From: Halorussus vallis
GTDB lineage: Archaea; Halobacteriota; Halobacteria; Halobacteriales; Haladaptataceae
DNA: 64,000 bases
Direction of reading: 5' to 3'
Assembly: GCF_024138165.1 (NCBI RefSeq)
Contig: NZ_CP100000.1
Span: 806,001-870,000, forward strand
How positions within the stretch are numbered: position 1 is the stretch's first letter; each line of letters opens with the position of its first letter. Of the stretch, positions 57,713-64,000 are shown piece by piece. The notes under the pieces are model-generated. The model did no database searches and had not been told where the DNA came from. It saw only the letters and a program-made list of their open reading frames with translations. Both the position numbers and the translations under genes were made by a program.

Positions 57713-58071
57713 GCGGAGATGACGTCGTTGATGGCGTCCATCACGCTGGGTTTCTGGAAGGGCTTCGTGATGTAGCCGTCCGCGCCCGCCTTGATCGCCT
57801 TCTTCATCTTCTCTTCCTGCCCGATGCTCGTACACATGATGACGTTCGAGTCGGGGTTGTTGTCCTTGATCTCGGTGGTGGCCTCGATGCCGTCGCGGAT
57901 CGGCATCACGATGTCCATCATCACGAGGTTCGGCTGGGTCTCGTTGTACATCTCGACGGCCTCCACCCCGTTTTCTGCTTCTCCGGCTATCTCGAACTCC
58001 TCTTCGAGAATTTCCCGAAGGAGATTCCGCATAAATTCTGAGTCGTCAACGATTAGTACGTTCTTTGCCAT
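57709..58071 (-). CDS. cheY: CheY response regulator
   Basis: 120 residues, a bare receiver: acidic pair D9/D10, phosphoacceptor D53 (LVMMDIVMPIRDG), T81 and K103 (ITKPFQ). Signals through CheF to the ArlCDE switch complex. First gene of the che block, with a TATA-like box upstream at 58104-58114. Confidence 0.95.
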   Translation of the reverse strand: MAKNVLIVDDSEFMRNLLREILEEEFEIAGEAENGVEAVEMYNETQPNLVMMDIVMPIRDGIEATTEIKDNNPDSNVIMCTSIGQEEKMKKAIKAGADGYITKPFQKPSVMDAINDVISA

Positions 58072-58103
58072 GCGCAGTCACCAATTGGCTGATTTGAAAG
58101 GGG

Positions 58104-58114
58104 GTAAAATAAAT
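58104..58114 (-). promoter_or_regulatory. che operon promoter (TATA box)
   Basis: ATTTATTTTAC on the minus strand, 33-43 nt before the cheY ATG, in the 148-base gap between cheY and the upstream cheW. The implied leader is short, about 8-12 nt. Confidence 0.55.
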
Positions 58115-58219
58115 GCTCCCCTGCAATTATCACGGCTGATGTTCGCCGATATCTCTCTTCACGGCGGCCGAAACGGCTGATTCGCCGAGGAGCGACGCGG
58201 CCGAAAATCCCGGTCGGTA

Positions 58220-58750
58220 CTATTTCAGTTCGCCGATAATCACGTCGACGTCCACCCAGACGACCAGGTCGAGTTCGCCGTCGTCGTCGGGCTTGCGGAT
58301 GATGCCCCGCGAGACTTGCTCTTCGATGCCGCGGGTGTCGAGGTTCGAGAGGTCGTCGTCGGTGTCGATCTGGTGTTCGGTGTAGGTCGCGACCTCCAGC
58401 ACCTCGTCGACCCGGATGCCGATCTTCTGCTTGTCGTCGGGGCGGTCCAACACCAGGACGTTCTGCTCTTCGCTCGCGGGCGCCTCGCCGTCGACGCCGA
58501 GGAACGTCCGGGGGTTGATGATGGCGGTCGTCTCCCCGCGGAGGTCCATCACGCCGTCGATGGAGTCGGGCGTCCGGGGGATACGGGTCACCTTCTTTAT
58601 CTCGACGATGCTGTCGACCTCGCCGATGTCGATCGCGCAGTAGTCCTCGCCGAGGCGAAACTCCACGACCTGCCGAGTTTCGACGGTGGCGTCGACGGGC
58701 GTCTCGGCGGCGGTCTCGCCCGCGTCGGGGTCCGTCTCCTGTGCCTCCAT
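58220..58750 (-). CDS. cheW: CheW coupling protein
   Basis: 176 residues. QVVEFRLGEDYCAIDIGEVD, TRIPRTPDSIDGVMDLRGET and TAIINPRTFLGVDG are the CheW blocks. An acidic N-terminal 35 residues and a disordered acidic insert near the C-terminus distinguish it from the copy at 33106. Start ATG 58750 preferred: an upstream TTTTATG (58784-58790) is the probable TATA box, which rules out the in-frame ATG at 58786 and leaves 58771 doubtful. Confidence 0.9.
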   Translation of the reverse strand: MEAQETDPDAGETAAETPVDATVETRQVVEFRLGEDYCAIDIGEVDSIVEIKKVTRIPRTPDSIDGVMDLRGETTAIINPRTFLGVDGEAPASEEQNVLVLDRPDDKQKIGIRVDEVLEVATYTEHQIDTDDDLSNLDTRGIEEQVSRGIIRKPDDDGELDLVVWVDVDVIIGELK

Positions 58751-58893
58751 AATGCTCTCTGCTTGGTACATCGGAGCCCAGTACATAAAACCCGCGCCCC
58801 GTCTCTCGCAGGTGATAATCGGCGAAGCGGCACGACGACCGACCGGCCGCCCAGACGCGCAGACGCCCGGACGACCGCCGCCCGTATCGCGGT

Positions 58894-59556
58894 TCAGACG
58901 TCCTCGGGCGGAAACACCATTCCGCGGTCGTCCTGCACGGCGTCGTAGAGGTCGGCGATGGTGTCGTCGGGTCCGAGGTCGTAGGCTTCGAGGATGGCCC
59001 GCAGGCACGACAGCGTGTAGCGCACCCGGACGTCGGACTCGGTGAGTAGGATGCCGAGCACGTCCTCGACCGGGGTTTCGGTGGTCAACTGCTGGGCGTA
59101 CCACCGGAGGAGGCCGTCGAACACCGTCGTCACGTCGTCGGAGAACAGCTGCTGGTGGGCAATCGAATCCTCGGCTTTCGCCGTGACGTGGAAGCCGTAC
59201 CGGGCGCTCACGCTATCGAGGTCGTCCTCCAGCCATCGCTTAACCGACGCCGAGTCGACGGCCGCGTGCGCGTCGGCTCCGTTCGAACCGGGAGCGCCGG
59301 CGTCGCCGCCCGGAGAGCCATCCGAGGAGCCGCCTCCGCCGGCCCCGCCCTCGTTGGTCGCGCTTCCGGCGGATTCGGCGGCGCCCGAACCACCTCCGAG
59401 CGCTTCCGGCGAGACGGTAGGACGGTCGTCGGTGCCGATGACGTACCGGCCCTCATCTAGGGGGACGACGTTCTCCTCGTTCTCGATGTCGAGGTCGTCG
59501 GGCGAGAGCGGCCGCCGGTCATCGGGGTCCCGACCGTCGTCCGGCGTCGGACACAT
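58894..59556 (-). CDS. Haloarchaeal protein of unknown function linked to che genes (DUF7500-like)
   Basis: 220 residues. N-terminal acidic region with NVVPLDEGRYVIG, then a Gly/Ser/Ala-rich linker (residues about 60-95), then a helical C-terminal domain (VKRWLEDDLDSVSARYGFHV, TVFDGLLRWYAQQL, CLRAILEAYDLGPDDTIADL). No membrane segment or enzyme motif. TATA box TTTATATA 24-31 nt upstream of ATG 59556. Its place directly upstream of cheW suggests a taxis or motility role; inference. Family name from memory. Confidence 0.65.
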   Translation of the reverse strand: MCPTPDDGRDPDDRRPLSPDDLDIENEENVVPLDEGRYVIGTDDRPTVSPEALGGGSGAAESAGSATNEGGAGGGGSSDGSPGGDAGAPGSNGADAHAAVDSASVKRWLEDDLDSVSARYGFHVTAKAEDSIAHQQLFSDDVTTVFDGLLRWYAQQLTTETPVEDVLGILLTESDVRVRYTLSCLRAILEAYDLGPDDTIADLYDAVQDDRGMVFPPEDV

Positions 59557-59946
59557 GGAGGTACGGTACCGACCGTCAATATATAAACCCTCCGTCCGGT
59601 CGCCGTTTCGGCCCGCGGTCGTGGCGGCCCGACGGCGACGATAGTGACGGTTACGCGAGTCGGTGGACGACGGCGGGTACCCGAGACGACGAGCGACCGC
59701 ACCGCGAATCGAGACAGCGCGACCGGACTGGCTCACGGTCGAACGATGGTTGTCGGGCGCAAAAGGAGCGGCACAAGTACTGCGCCGCCCCATTCGGGCG
59801 CTCGTCGGGCCGTACGCTCGGCGTAATTCGGGTCGCACCGACAATTCTTGCCGCAGGACCGGTGTTCGTCGAAGATGCCGCCAGACTTTCGACAATCGTT
59901 GTAACGGAGATTTATTATCGTCGAAGGCGTCGCGTCGAACGACGAA
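59557..59946. other. Divergent intergenic region
   Basis: 390 bases. The left edge holds the TATA box of the 59556 gene (59580-59587) and the right edge the TATA-like TTTATTATCG at 59910-59919 for the 59947 gene. A Cys-containing minus-strand open frame overlaps that promoter and is not supported. Nothing else seen. Confidence 0.55.
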
Positions 59947-60177
59947 ATGAGCATTCAACGACCGACGACACCGACGCCGGAGTTGCCGAGTAACATACAA
60001 TCACCGCGCGCGAAACTGGTCTACCTGTACCTGCACACGGCGACGACGGCGTCGATCGACGACCTCCAGGCGGCGCTCAACCTGCAGAAAATCACGCTGT
60101 ACAGCATCCTTCGAACGCTACGCGAGCGCGAACTCGTGGAGAAGCGGGACGGGCGATTCGCGGTCGTCGAACGGTAG
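59947..60177 (+). CDS. Small winged-helix DNA-binding protein
   Basis: 76 residues: RAKLVYLYLHTATTASIDDL, then LQAALNLQKITLYSILRTLR with the recognition helix, and a wing ELVEKRDGRFAVVE. The MarR/TrmB-like winged helix is complete, with no effector domain. A near-leaderless ATG at 59947 follows its TATA box by about 28 nt. Haloarchaea keep many such mini-regulators; the target is unknown. Its stop abuts the stop of the small gene on the other strand. Confidence 0.75.
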   Translation: MSIQRPTTPTPELPSNIQSPRAKLVYLYLHTATTASIDDLQAALNLQKITLYSILRTLRERELVEKRDGRFAVVER

Positions 60178-60282
60178 TTACTCTTCGTCTTCCTCTGGGC
60201 AGAGCTGTTCGGGCGTGCGCTCGTGGCGGGGTGTCGAGGCGAACTGGGCGATGCGCTCGCGCTCTTCGTCTGACAGAGACAT
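60178..60282 (-). CDS. Very small acidic haloarchaeal protein, 34 residues
   Basis: MSLSDEERERIAQFASTPRH starts the product, which ends PEQLCPEEDEE. The composition and third-position bias look like real coding; the single Cys in EQLCPEE and the SLSDEERERIAQFA helix are the visible features. ATG at 60282, TAA ending at 60178, directly adjoining the stop of the winged-helix gene. I believe short proteins of this pattern recur in haloarchaea, but have not verified it. Confidence 0.6.
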   Translation of the reverse strand: MSLSDEERERIAQFASTPRHERTPEQLCPEEDEE

Positions 60283-60406
60283 ACCCGACCAAACTCGTGG
60301 GAGAGGTAAAAAGTCAGCGGCAACTGTCAGCTAAACTTTCGTATTCGACGGTTACCCGAGCAACCGTTTTACGCCTCCCGGCCCTTCCTCGTTTGGGGGA
60401 AATATC

Positions 60407-61267
60407 ATGGCAACGGAACCGGACGACGACAAGTATCCGCCCGAATCGGGTCGAAGGCGTTTCGTGAAAGGCGTCGTCGGCAGCGCAGCACTAGTCGGTA
60501 TCGGGACGGCCGGGGCGGTGAGCGTCAACACCGCGACCTCGCCGACCGGCGCCGGCGGGGGTATCGTCCAGTACTACGGCGTCGAGAACGTCGCGGGGCC
60601 GGCCCCGCGCGGGATGCCCCAGATTCCCATCGAGATCGACTCGGAGGGGTATCTGAAGGGCGTCTGGCCCGAGGTGAAGGAGGTCGAAGAGCAGGGACAG
60701 ACGGTCACGGTCGCGGAGATGAACCTGGGCGGCATCACCTACACGAGCGAGTGGTTCCAGTACTGCGGCGTCCAGACGTATCCCGGCGTCGACCCCGAGG
60801 CCGACCAGGACAACTTCTTCCGATACGCCGGGTCGGCGCCCTACGAGTGGCAACAGCAGGAGGTCGAACCGGGAGCGAAGGTTCACGTCGACGACTTCAG
60901 CGACTACGAGACGTGGGGTAACGGTATCGGCGTAAGCGGTATCGGCAAGCCCGCGCTCGCGACCTGGCGCTCCCAGGACGTGCCCGCGAGCGGGACGATG
61001 CCGGTCCAGATAATCCGGAGTACGAACGTCGAACAGTTGGCCGACCAGGGCGAACAGTGGTTGCAGGCGAGCACGGAGCAGGGGTTCGTCGCTAACCTCG
61101 ACAAGTGTACACACTTCTGTTGCGTGCCCGCGTTCAAGGCCTACCGCGACAGTGCGAAGTTCGGCGCGGCCAACGAGATCTACTGTCAGTGCCACCAGTC
61201 GGTGTACGACCCGTTCAGCATCGTGCAACTGTCGTTCGTGGCGCTCCCTCGCCCCGAGGAGAACTGA
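60407..61267 (+). CDS. Rieske [2Fe-2S] iron-sulfur protein, Tat-exported
   Basis: 286 residues. Twin-arginine start GRRRFVKGVVGSAALVGIGT gives a membrane anchor. Cluster-binding pairs C234/H236 (CTHFCC) and C260/H263 (CQCH), and C239 with C262 can form the Rieske disulfide; the third loop is QSVYDPFS. Such proteins carry electrons from quinol to a soluble acceptor. The usual partner cytochrome b genes are not beside it here. The domain before the cluster is long (about 200 residues) compared with mitochondrial-type Rieske proteins. ATG at 60407. Confidence 0.88.
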   Translation: MATEPDDDKYPPESGRRRFVKGVVGSAALVGIGTAGAVSVNTATSPTGAGGGIVQYYGVENVAGPAPRGMPQIPIEIDSEGYLKGVWPEVKEVEEQGQTVTVAEMNLGGITYTSEWFQYCGVQTYPGVDPEADQDNFFRYAGSAPYEWQQQEVEPGAKVHVDDFSDYETWGNGIGVSGIGKPALATWRSQDVPASGTMPVQIIRSTNVEQLADQGEQWLQASTEQGFVANLDKCTHFCCVPAFKAYRDSAKFGAANEIYCQCHQSVYDPFSIVQLSFVALPRPEEN

Positions 61268-61420
61268 GGCGTCGGTCGGTGCGAATCGGGGGACGAGAGC
61301 GGGGAGTCGGGGTGCGGTCGCTACCGACGGCATTATTTCCTGCATAAACGTCGAACCGTCGTCACGCCGCCGGAGTTGCGGTTCGTCGGAGCGCCGTCAG
61401 GTTACCGTCGGCCCGCGGTA

Positions 61421-61684
61421 ATGCGACAACAAAGACTTTGTACTCACGGTAAGCAATCAAAACCATTGAGACGAAAGCTCTCCGCAGCGGTCGACCGAGT
61501 AAGACGACTGTTCGGTTCGACGGCTTCCGGTCCCGACGACGCCACCCTCTCGCGAGAGGACGAAGCCGACGACGGCCCCGACCTCTACGAGTGTTCGGGT
61601 TGCGGTTCGGTGTTCATCTCGCGGCCTAACCAGTGCTCTGAGTGCGGGGACGACGACTTCTCGAACGTCGGAAAGTTCAACTGA
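61421..61684 (+). CDS. Small zinc-ribbon protein
   Basis: 87 residues from ATG 61421, or 72 from TTG 61466 (RRKLSAAVDRVRRLFGS), which resembles the N-termini of related haloarchaeal proteins more closely. The C-terminal CSGCG-x10-CSECG makes a four-Cys zinc knuckle. A basic amphipathic helix precedes an acidic linker. Function unknown. The palindrome ACAAAGACTTTGT at 61429-61441 overlaps the longer start. Confidence 0.65.
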   Translation: MRQQRLCTHGKQSKPLRRKLSAAVDRVRRLFGSTASGPDDATLSREDEADDGPDLYECSGCGSVFISRPNQCSECGDDDFSNVGKFN

Positions 61685-61912
61685 GCGGCGGTCGACCGCG
61701 ACGCGTTCGACCGCGCGACGTAAGTCGTTGGAGAGCGTGCCGAGTCGGCGACGCCGGCGGTCACGAGGACGGGCGAACGGAGGGGTTTCGAGTGCGTACC
61801 GCGTCTCGGGCGGGCAGGTCGAAGCGGTCGCCGACGACGAAACGAAGGTCACCGTCGACGTCGTTCGGCTTGAAGCGCCGACTCCGAGCGCCTGACCGCG
61901 TCAATCAGACAT
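61685..61912. other. Intergenic region, possible gene remnant
   Basis: About 230 bases. A plus-strand frame ending at TGA near 61896 reads AYRVSGGQVEAVADDETKVT and continues VDVVRLEAP, protein-like but with no start codon and only Arg-rich codons before it. It could be the tail of a lost gene. Nothing else seen. Confidence 0.35.
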
Positions 61913-62419
61913 TCATTCGAGGTGAAATCTGTGAACGAGCACTCCCAGCGGGGAGATTACGAACGCAAATCCAATCGCCGGACCGAGAAATACGATCTTG
62001 GATAGCTCGTGTGCGACGAAGGCACTCAACCCCAGTTCGTATCTGTACGGAATCGTTGGCCAGTTAAGATACAGACCGAACAGCGGTACTGCGAGAAGGA
62101 AAGACAGGAACAGGAGTGCGAACTGTCGTGGAATACGCTCGTACGGGGTGTTCCAAGCGGTTACCCCCATCACGAGTGCCGAACTCGTGCTTATCACCAC
62201 GAAGCTTCCGACGCCGACGACGAGACCTCCGACAGTAACGACGGTCGAGGGGAGACTAGACTGCAATGCGGCCCACACAGATATAATCGAGATAAAGACT
62301 GGCCAGAGAACGACTCCAATTACGTAGCCGTAGGGTGGTTTGAGAAGACGGTGACGTAGCAGAGATTCCAGTCCGGAACCGGAGGTGTCCACCCACTTGT
62401 CGAACGTTTCTGTTCTCAT
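61913..62419 (-). CDS. Four-helix membrane protein of lower G+C, unknown function
   Basis: 168 residues with hydrophobic segments at about 33-55, 62-85, 97-118 and 135-160. MRTETFDKWVDTSGSGLESL is the soluble start. G+C is visibly lower than in the neighbours and codons ending in A or T are frequent. TATA-like TTTTAATAGG near 62443-62452 is 24-33 nt before ATG 62419. It lies directly downstream of the tRNA-Thr 3' end, a common insertion point, so recent acquisition is plausible. Family not recognised. Confidence 0.65.
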   Translation of the reverse strand: MRTETFDKWVDTSGSGLESLLRHRLLKPPYGYVIGVVLWPVFISIISVWAALQSSLPSTVVTVGGLVVGVGSFVVISTSSALVMGVTAWNTPYERIPRQFALLFLSFLLAVPLFGLYLNWPTIPYRYELGLSAFVAHELSKIVFLGPAIGFAFVISPLGVLVHRFHLE

Positions 62420-62563
62420 ACTGTTCGTGATATTTTTGCAACCTATTAAAAGGGTGTGGACGTGGAGAGCGCGATTACCTCGAAAAATCCCAATCTCGTG
62501 ATTTCGATAGCCCGCGCTACGGTGCTGGGGGTAGTAACTGCAGGAGAGAAACGATTCGTAGAA

Positions 62564-62637
62564 AGCCAGGGGTGGGATTTGAACCCACGAACCCTCGATT
62601 ACAAGTCGAGTGCTTGAACCGCCCAAGCTCCCCTGGC
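62564..62637 (-). tRNA. tRNA-Thr (UGU anticodon)
   Basis: 74 nt. Acceptor stem GCCAGGG with CCCTGGC, discriminator T, anticodon arm CTCGA-CTTGTAA-TCGAG (anticodon TGT, reads ACA), T arm GTGGG-TTCAAAT-CCCAC. No intron and no encoded CCA. The discriminator U suits archaeal tRNA-Thr. Confidence 0.93.
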
Positions 62638-62654
62638 GCACCCGGTGGTTCGGG

Positions 62655-63170
62655 CTACCCCTTTGTGAGCGTATCGCTTTCGACCGGTTTTTCCAACTCG
62701 ATTCGGTGCGGACGATAGCCCCGTCGCCGGTAGAATCGCCGGGCGGCTTCGTTGTCGGCCATCACTTCGAGCGCGACGATGTCGACGCCGCGGTCGGCGA
62801 GCGCCCGCTCGGCGGCCGCGAGCAGCGCCGTTCCGACCCCTCCCCCGCGGCGGTCGGGGTCGACGTGGATGTTCTGGACGACGCCGCGCGTTACGTCCTG
62901 GTCGTAGTAGCTCGACTCGACGGTGAACATGACGAAGCCGACGATGGCGTCCCCCGACGGCTCGGACGCCCCGGAGTCGGCCGATTCCTCGTCCCTGGCC
63001 ACGAGGAGGTCGTCGCCGACGACGCTCCGGGCGAGGGCCGCCCGGACCTGCGAGCGGTTCGCCGCCGCCAGGAGGTGCGAGCCGAACGAGCGCTGGCCCT
63101 CGGCGAGTTCGACCCAGCGGTCGGCGAGGGCGTCCACGTCGCGGCTCGTCGCCGGTTCGACCGAAACCAT
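62655..63170 (-). CDS. GNAT-family N-acetyltransferase
   Basis: 171 residues. VVQNIHVDPDRRGGGVGTAL is motif A with the acetyl-CoA pyrophosphate loop; IVALEVMADNEAARRFYRRRGY is the closing motif B. A short acidic insert (EESADSGASEPSGDA) is a halophile feature. Substrate unknown. ATG at 63170 directly follows the stop of the phosphoglycerate kinase gene (TGAATG), so the two are likely co-transcribed; tRNA-Thr follows 17 bases downstream. Confidence 0.86.
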   Translation of the reverse strand: MVSVEPATSRDVDALADRWVELAEGQRSFGSHLLAAANRSQVRAALARSVVGDDLLVARDEESADSGASEPSGDAIVGFVMFTVESSYYDQDVTRGVVQNIHVDPDRRGGGVGTALLAAAERALADRGVDIVALEVMADNEAARRFYRRRGYRPHRIELEKPVESDTLTKG

Positions 63171-64000
63171 TCAGTTCGTGATTGGTTCGACGGTGGCGGT
63201 TCGGAGCACCTCGACCGCCGGCAGGTCGTCGCCCGTGAGCATCCGGAGCGCCGCGCCGCCGCCCGTGCTCACGTGGTCGAAGCCCTCCAGTTCGAACCGC
63301 CGGATGGCCGCCGCGGTGTCGCCGCCGCCGACAATGCTGTAGTCGGCGGCCGCGGCGGCGCCGAATATCTCCCGCGTCCCGCGGGCGAACGTCTCGTCTT
63401 CGAAGACGCCCGCCGGCCCGTTGAGGACGACCGTTCCGGCTTCCCGGAAGCGTTCGGCGTACCGCTCGATGGTTTCGGACCCGACGTCCATCACGGCCTC
63501 CCCTTCGTTCGGCGGGAGTTCGTCGAGGCTCAGTTCGTGGCGCTCGCCGTCACGCTCGACGGCGACGTCGGCGGGCAGGAGGATGCGGTCGCCGTACTCG
63601 TCCAACAGGTCGCCGGCGCGGTCGATCTCGCTCTCGTACCCCCGGTCGTAGATGAACTCGGTGCTGGCCTCACCGAGGTCGACGTCGCGGGCCAGCAGGA
63701 AGACGTTGGCGACGACGCCGGTCGTCGCAACCCGGTCGGCGAGTCCGCGGTCGAGGACGCTCTCGGCGACCGCCATCGAGTCCGGGACCTTCGCCCCGCC
63801 GACGGCGTAGACCCGGGGTTCGGGCGTGCTCTCGATGTCGCCGAGCACGTCGAGTTCGCGCTCCATCACCCGGCCGGCGTAGCCCGGGAGCCGCTCGGGG
63901 AAGCCGACGATGGAGGGCTGAGAGCGGTGGGCGGCCGCGAACGCGTCGTTGACGTAGGCGTCGAGGACGGGCGCGAGGCCCTCGACGAGGTGAGTTTCGG
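63171..64000 (-). CDS. pgk: Phosphoglycerate kinase, C-terminal part (5' end outside window)
   Basis: About 276 residues visible. AYVNDAFAAAHRSQPSIVGF is the conserved N-domain loop, VYAVGGAKVPDS replaces the usual GGAKVSDK, VVLNGPAGVFEDETFARGT is the GPxGxFE motif, and SIVGGGDTAAAIRRF plus HVSTGGGAALRML form the nucleotide site. It catalyses 1,3-bisphosphoglycerate plus ADP to 3-phosphoglycerate plus ATP. The frame is open to the window end. A central-metabolism gene that marks the end of the motility region. Confidence 0.94.
   Translation of the reverse strand, partial: ETHLVEGLAPVLDAYVNDAFAAAHRSQPSIVGFPERLPGYAGRVMERELDVLGDIESTPEPRVYAVGGAKVPDSMAVAESVLDRGLADRVATTGVVANVFLLARDVDLGEASTEFIYDRGYESEIDRAGDLLDEYGDRILLPADVAVERDGERHELSLDELPPNEGEAVMDVGSETIERYAERFREAGTVVLNGPAGVFEDETFARGTREIFGAAAAADYSIVGGGDTAAAIRRFELEGFDHVSTGGGAALRMLTGDDLPAVEVLRTATVEPITN

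Noticed and set aside
59733-59954. 73-codon Cys-containing minus-strand frame
   Set aside because: Its start lies inside the winged-helix gene and it covers that gene's promoter; the Cys spacing fits no known metal site.
61429-61441. Palindrome ACAAAGACTTTGT as a tenth TAACAAAG site
   Set aside because: It lacks the TA at the 5' end and the CTAC half, and the adjoining gene is not a glycan gene. Kept only as a local inverted repeat.
61760-61896. Protein-like plus-strand frame before the low-G+C gene
   Set aside because: No start codon and only Arg-rich codons upstream; noted as a possible remnant, not as a gene.
1-64000. CRISPR arrays, rRNA genes, transposases or integrases
   Set aside because: No regularly spaced repeats of array type, no rRNA sequence and no transposase or recombinase motifs were seen in any coding frame I examined.

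Overview
The window is a piece of a haloarchaeal chromosome. The DNA is roughly two-thirds G+C by eye. The proteins are acidic and Asp/Glu-rich. Secreted proteins carry twin-arginine signals, promoters have archaeal TATA boxes close to the start codons, and both the Archaea-specific taxis proteins (CheF, HEAT partner, CheD, CheC) and a full archaellum operon are present. Genes overlap tightly by ATGA or GTGA. No rRNA, CRISPR array or complete insertion sequence was seen.

Positions 1-38.3 kb are mainly a cell-surface glycan region. It starts with an AlkP-superfamily phosphodiesterase (cut by the window edge) and two paralogous Tat-exported beta-helix proteins with matching promoters. Next come a GlmM-like mutase and an operon whose five sugar-nucleotide enzymes match the bacterial WbpA/B/E/D/I route from UDP-GlcNAc to UDP-2,3-diacetamido-2,3-dideoxy-uronic acid. 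Glycosyltransferases, a FemAB-like acyl/aminoacyl transferase, two polysaccharide-deacetylase relatives, a polytopic membrane protein, a flippase, a second AlkP protein and a GalE-like epimerase follow. GlmU-like and GlmS genes lie at 33.9-37.3 kb. Nine transcription units here, including those for GlmS, GlmM and GlmU, carry the element TAACAAAG; six of the nine also have a CTAC-like box 22-23 bp upstream. I read this as a shared promoter signal for the glycan genes.

Positions 27-33.5 kb and 38.4-60.3 kb are a taxis and motility region. They hold two CheF proteins, a HEAT-repeat protein, a soluble transducer, a single archaellin with four N-glycosylation sequons, an ArsR-type regulator, two CheW proteins, a multi-domain histidine kinase, a truncated KaiC-like gene and a flippase-like membrane protein. 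A long minus-strand block follows: cheY-cheB-cheA-cheC-cheC(tandem)-cheD-cheR, then arlCDE-arlF-arlG-arlH-arlI-arlJ. Sugar-nucleotide genes beside the archaellin suggest that the glycan made here may decorate it, although no oligosaccharyltransferase is in the window.

Positions 60-64 kb carry a solitary Rieske protein, a zinc-ribbon protein, an AT-richer membrane protein beside tRNA-Thr(UGU), a GNAT acetyltransferase and the 3' part of phosphoglycerate kinase. The intergenic regions hold a striking set of long, nearly loopless GC-rich palindromes.
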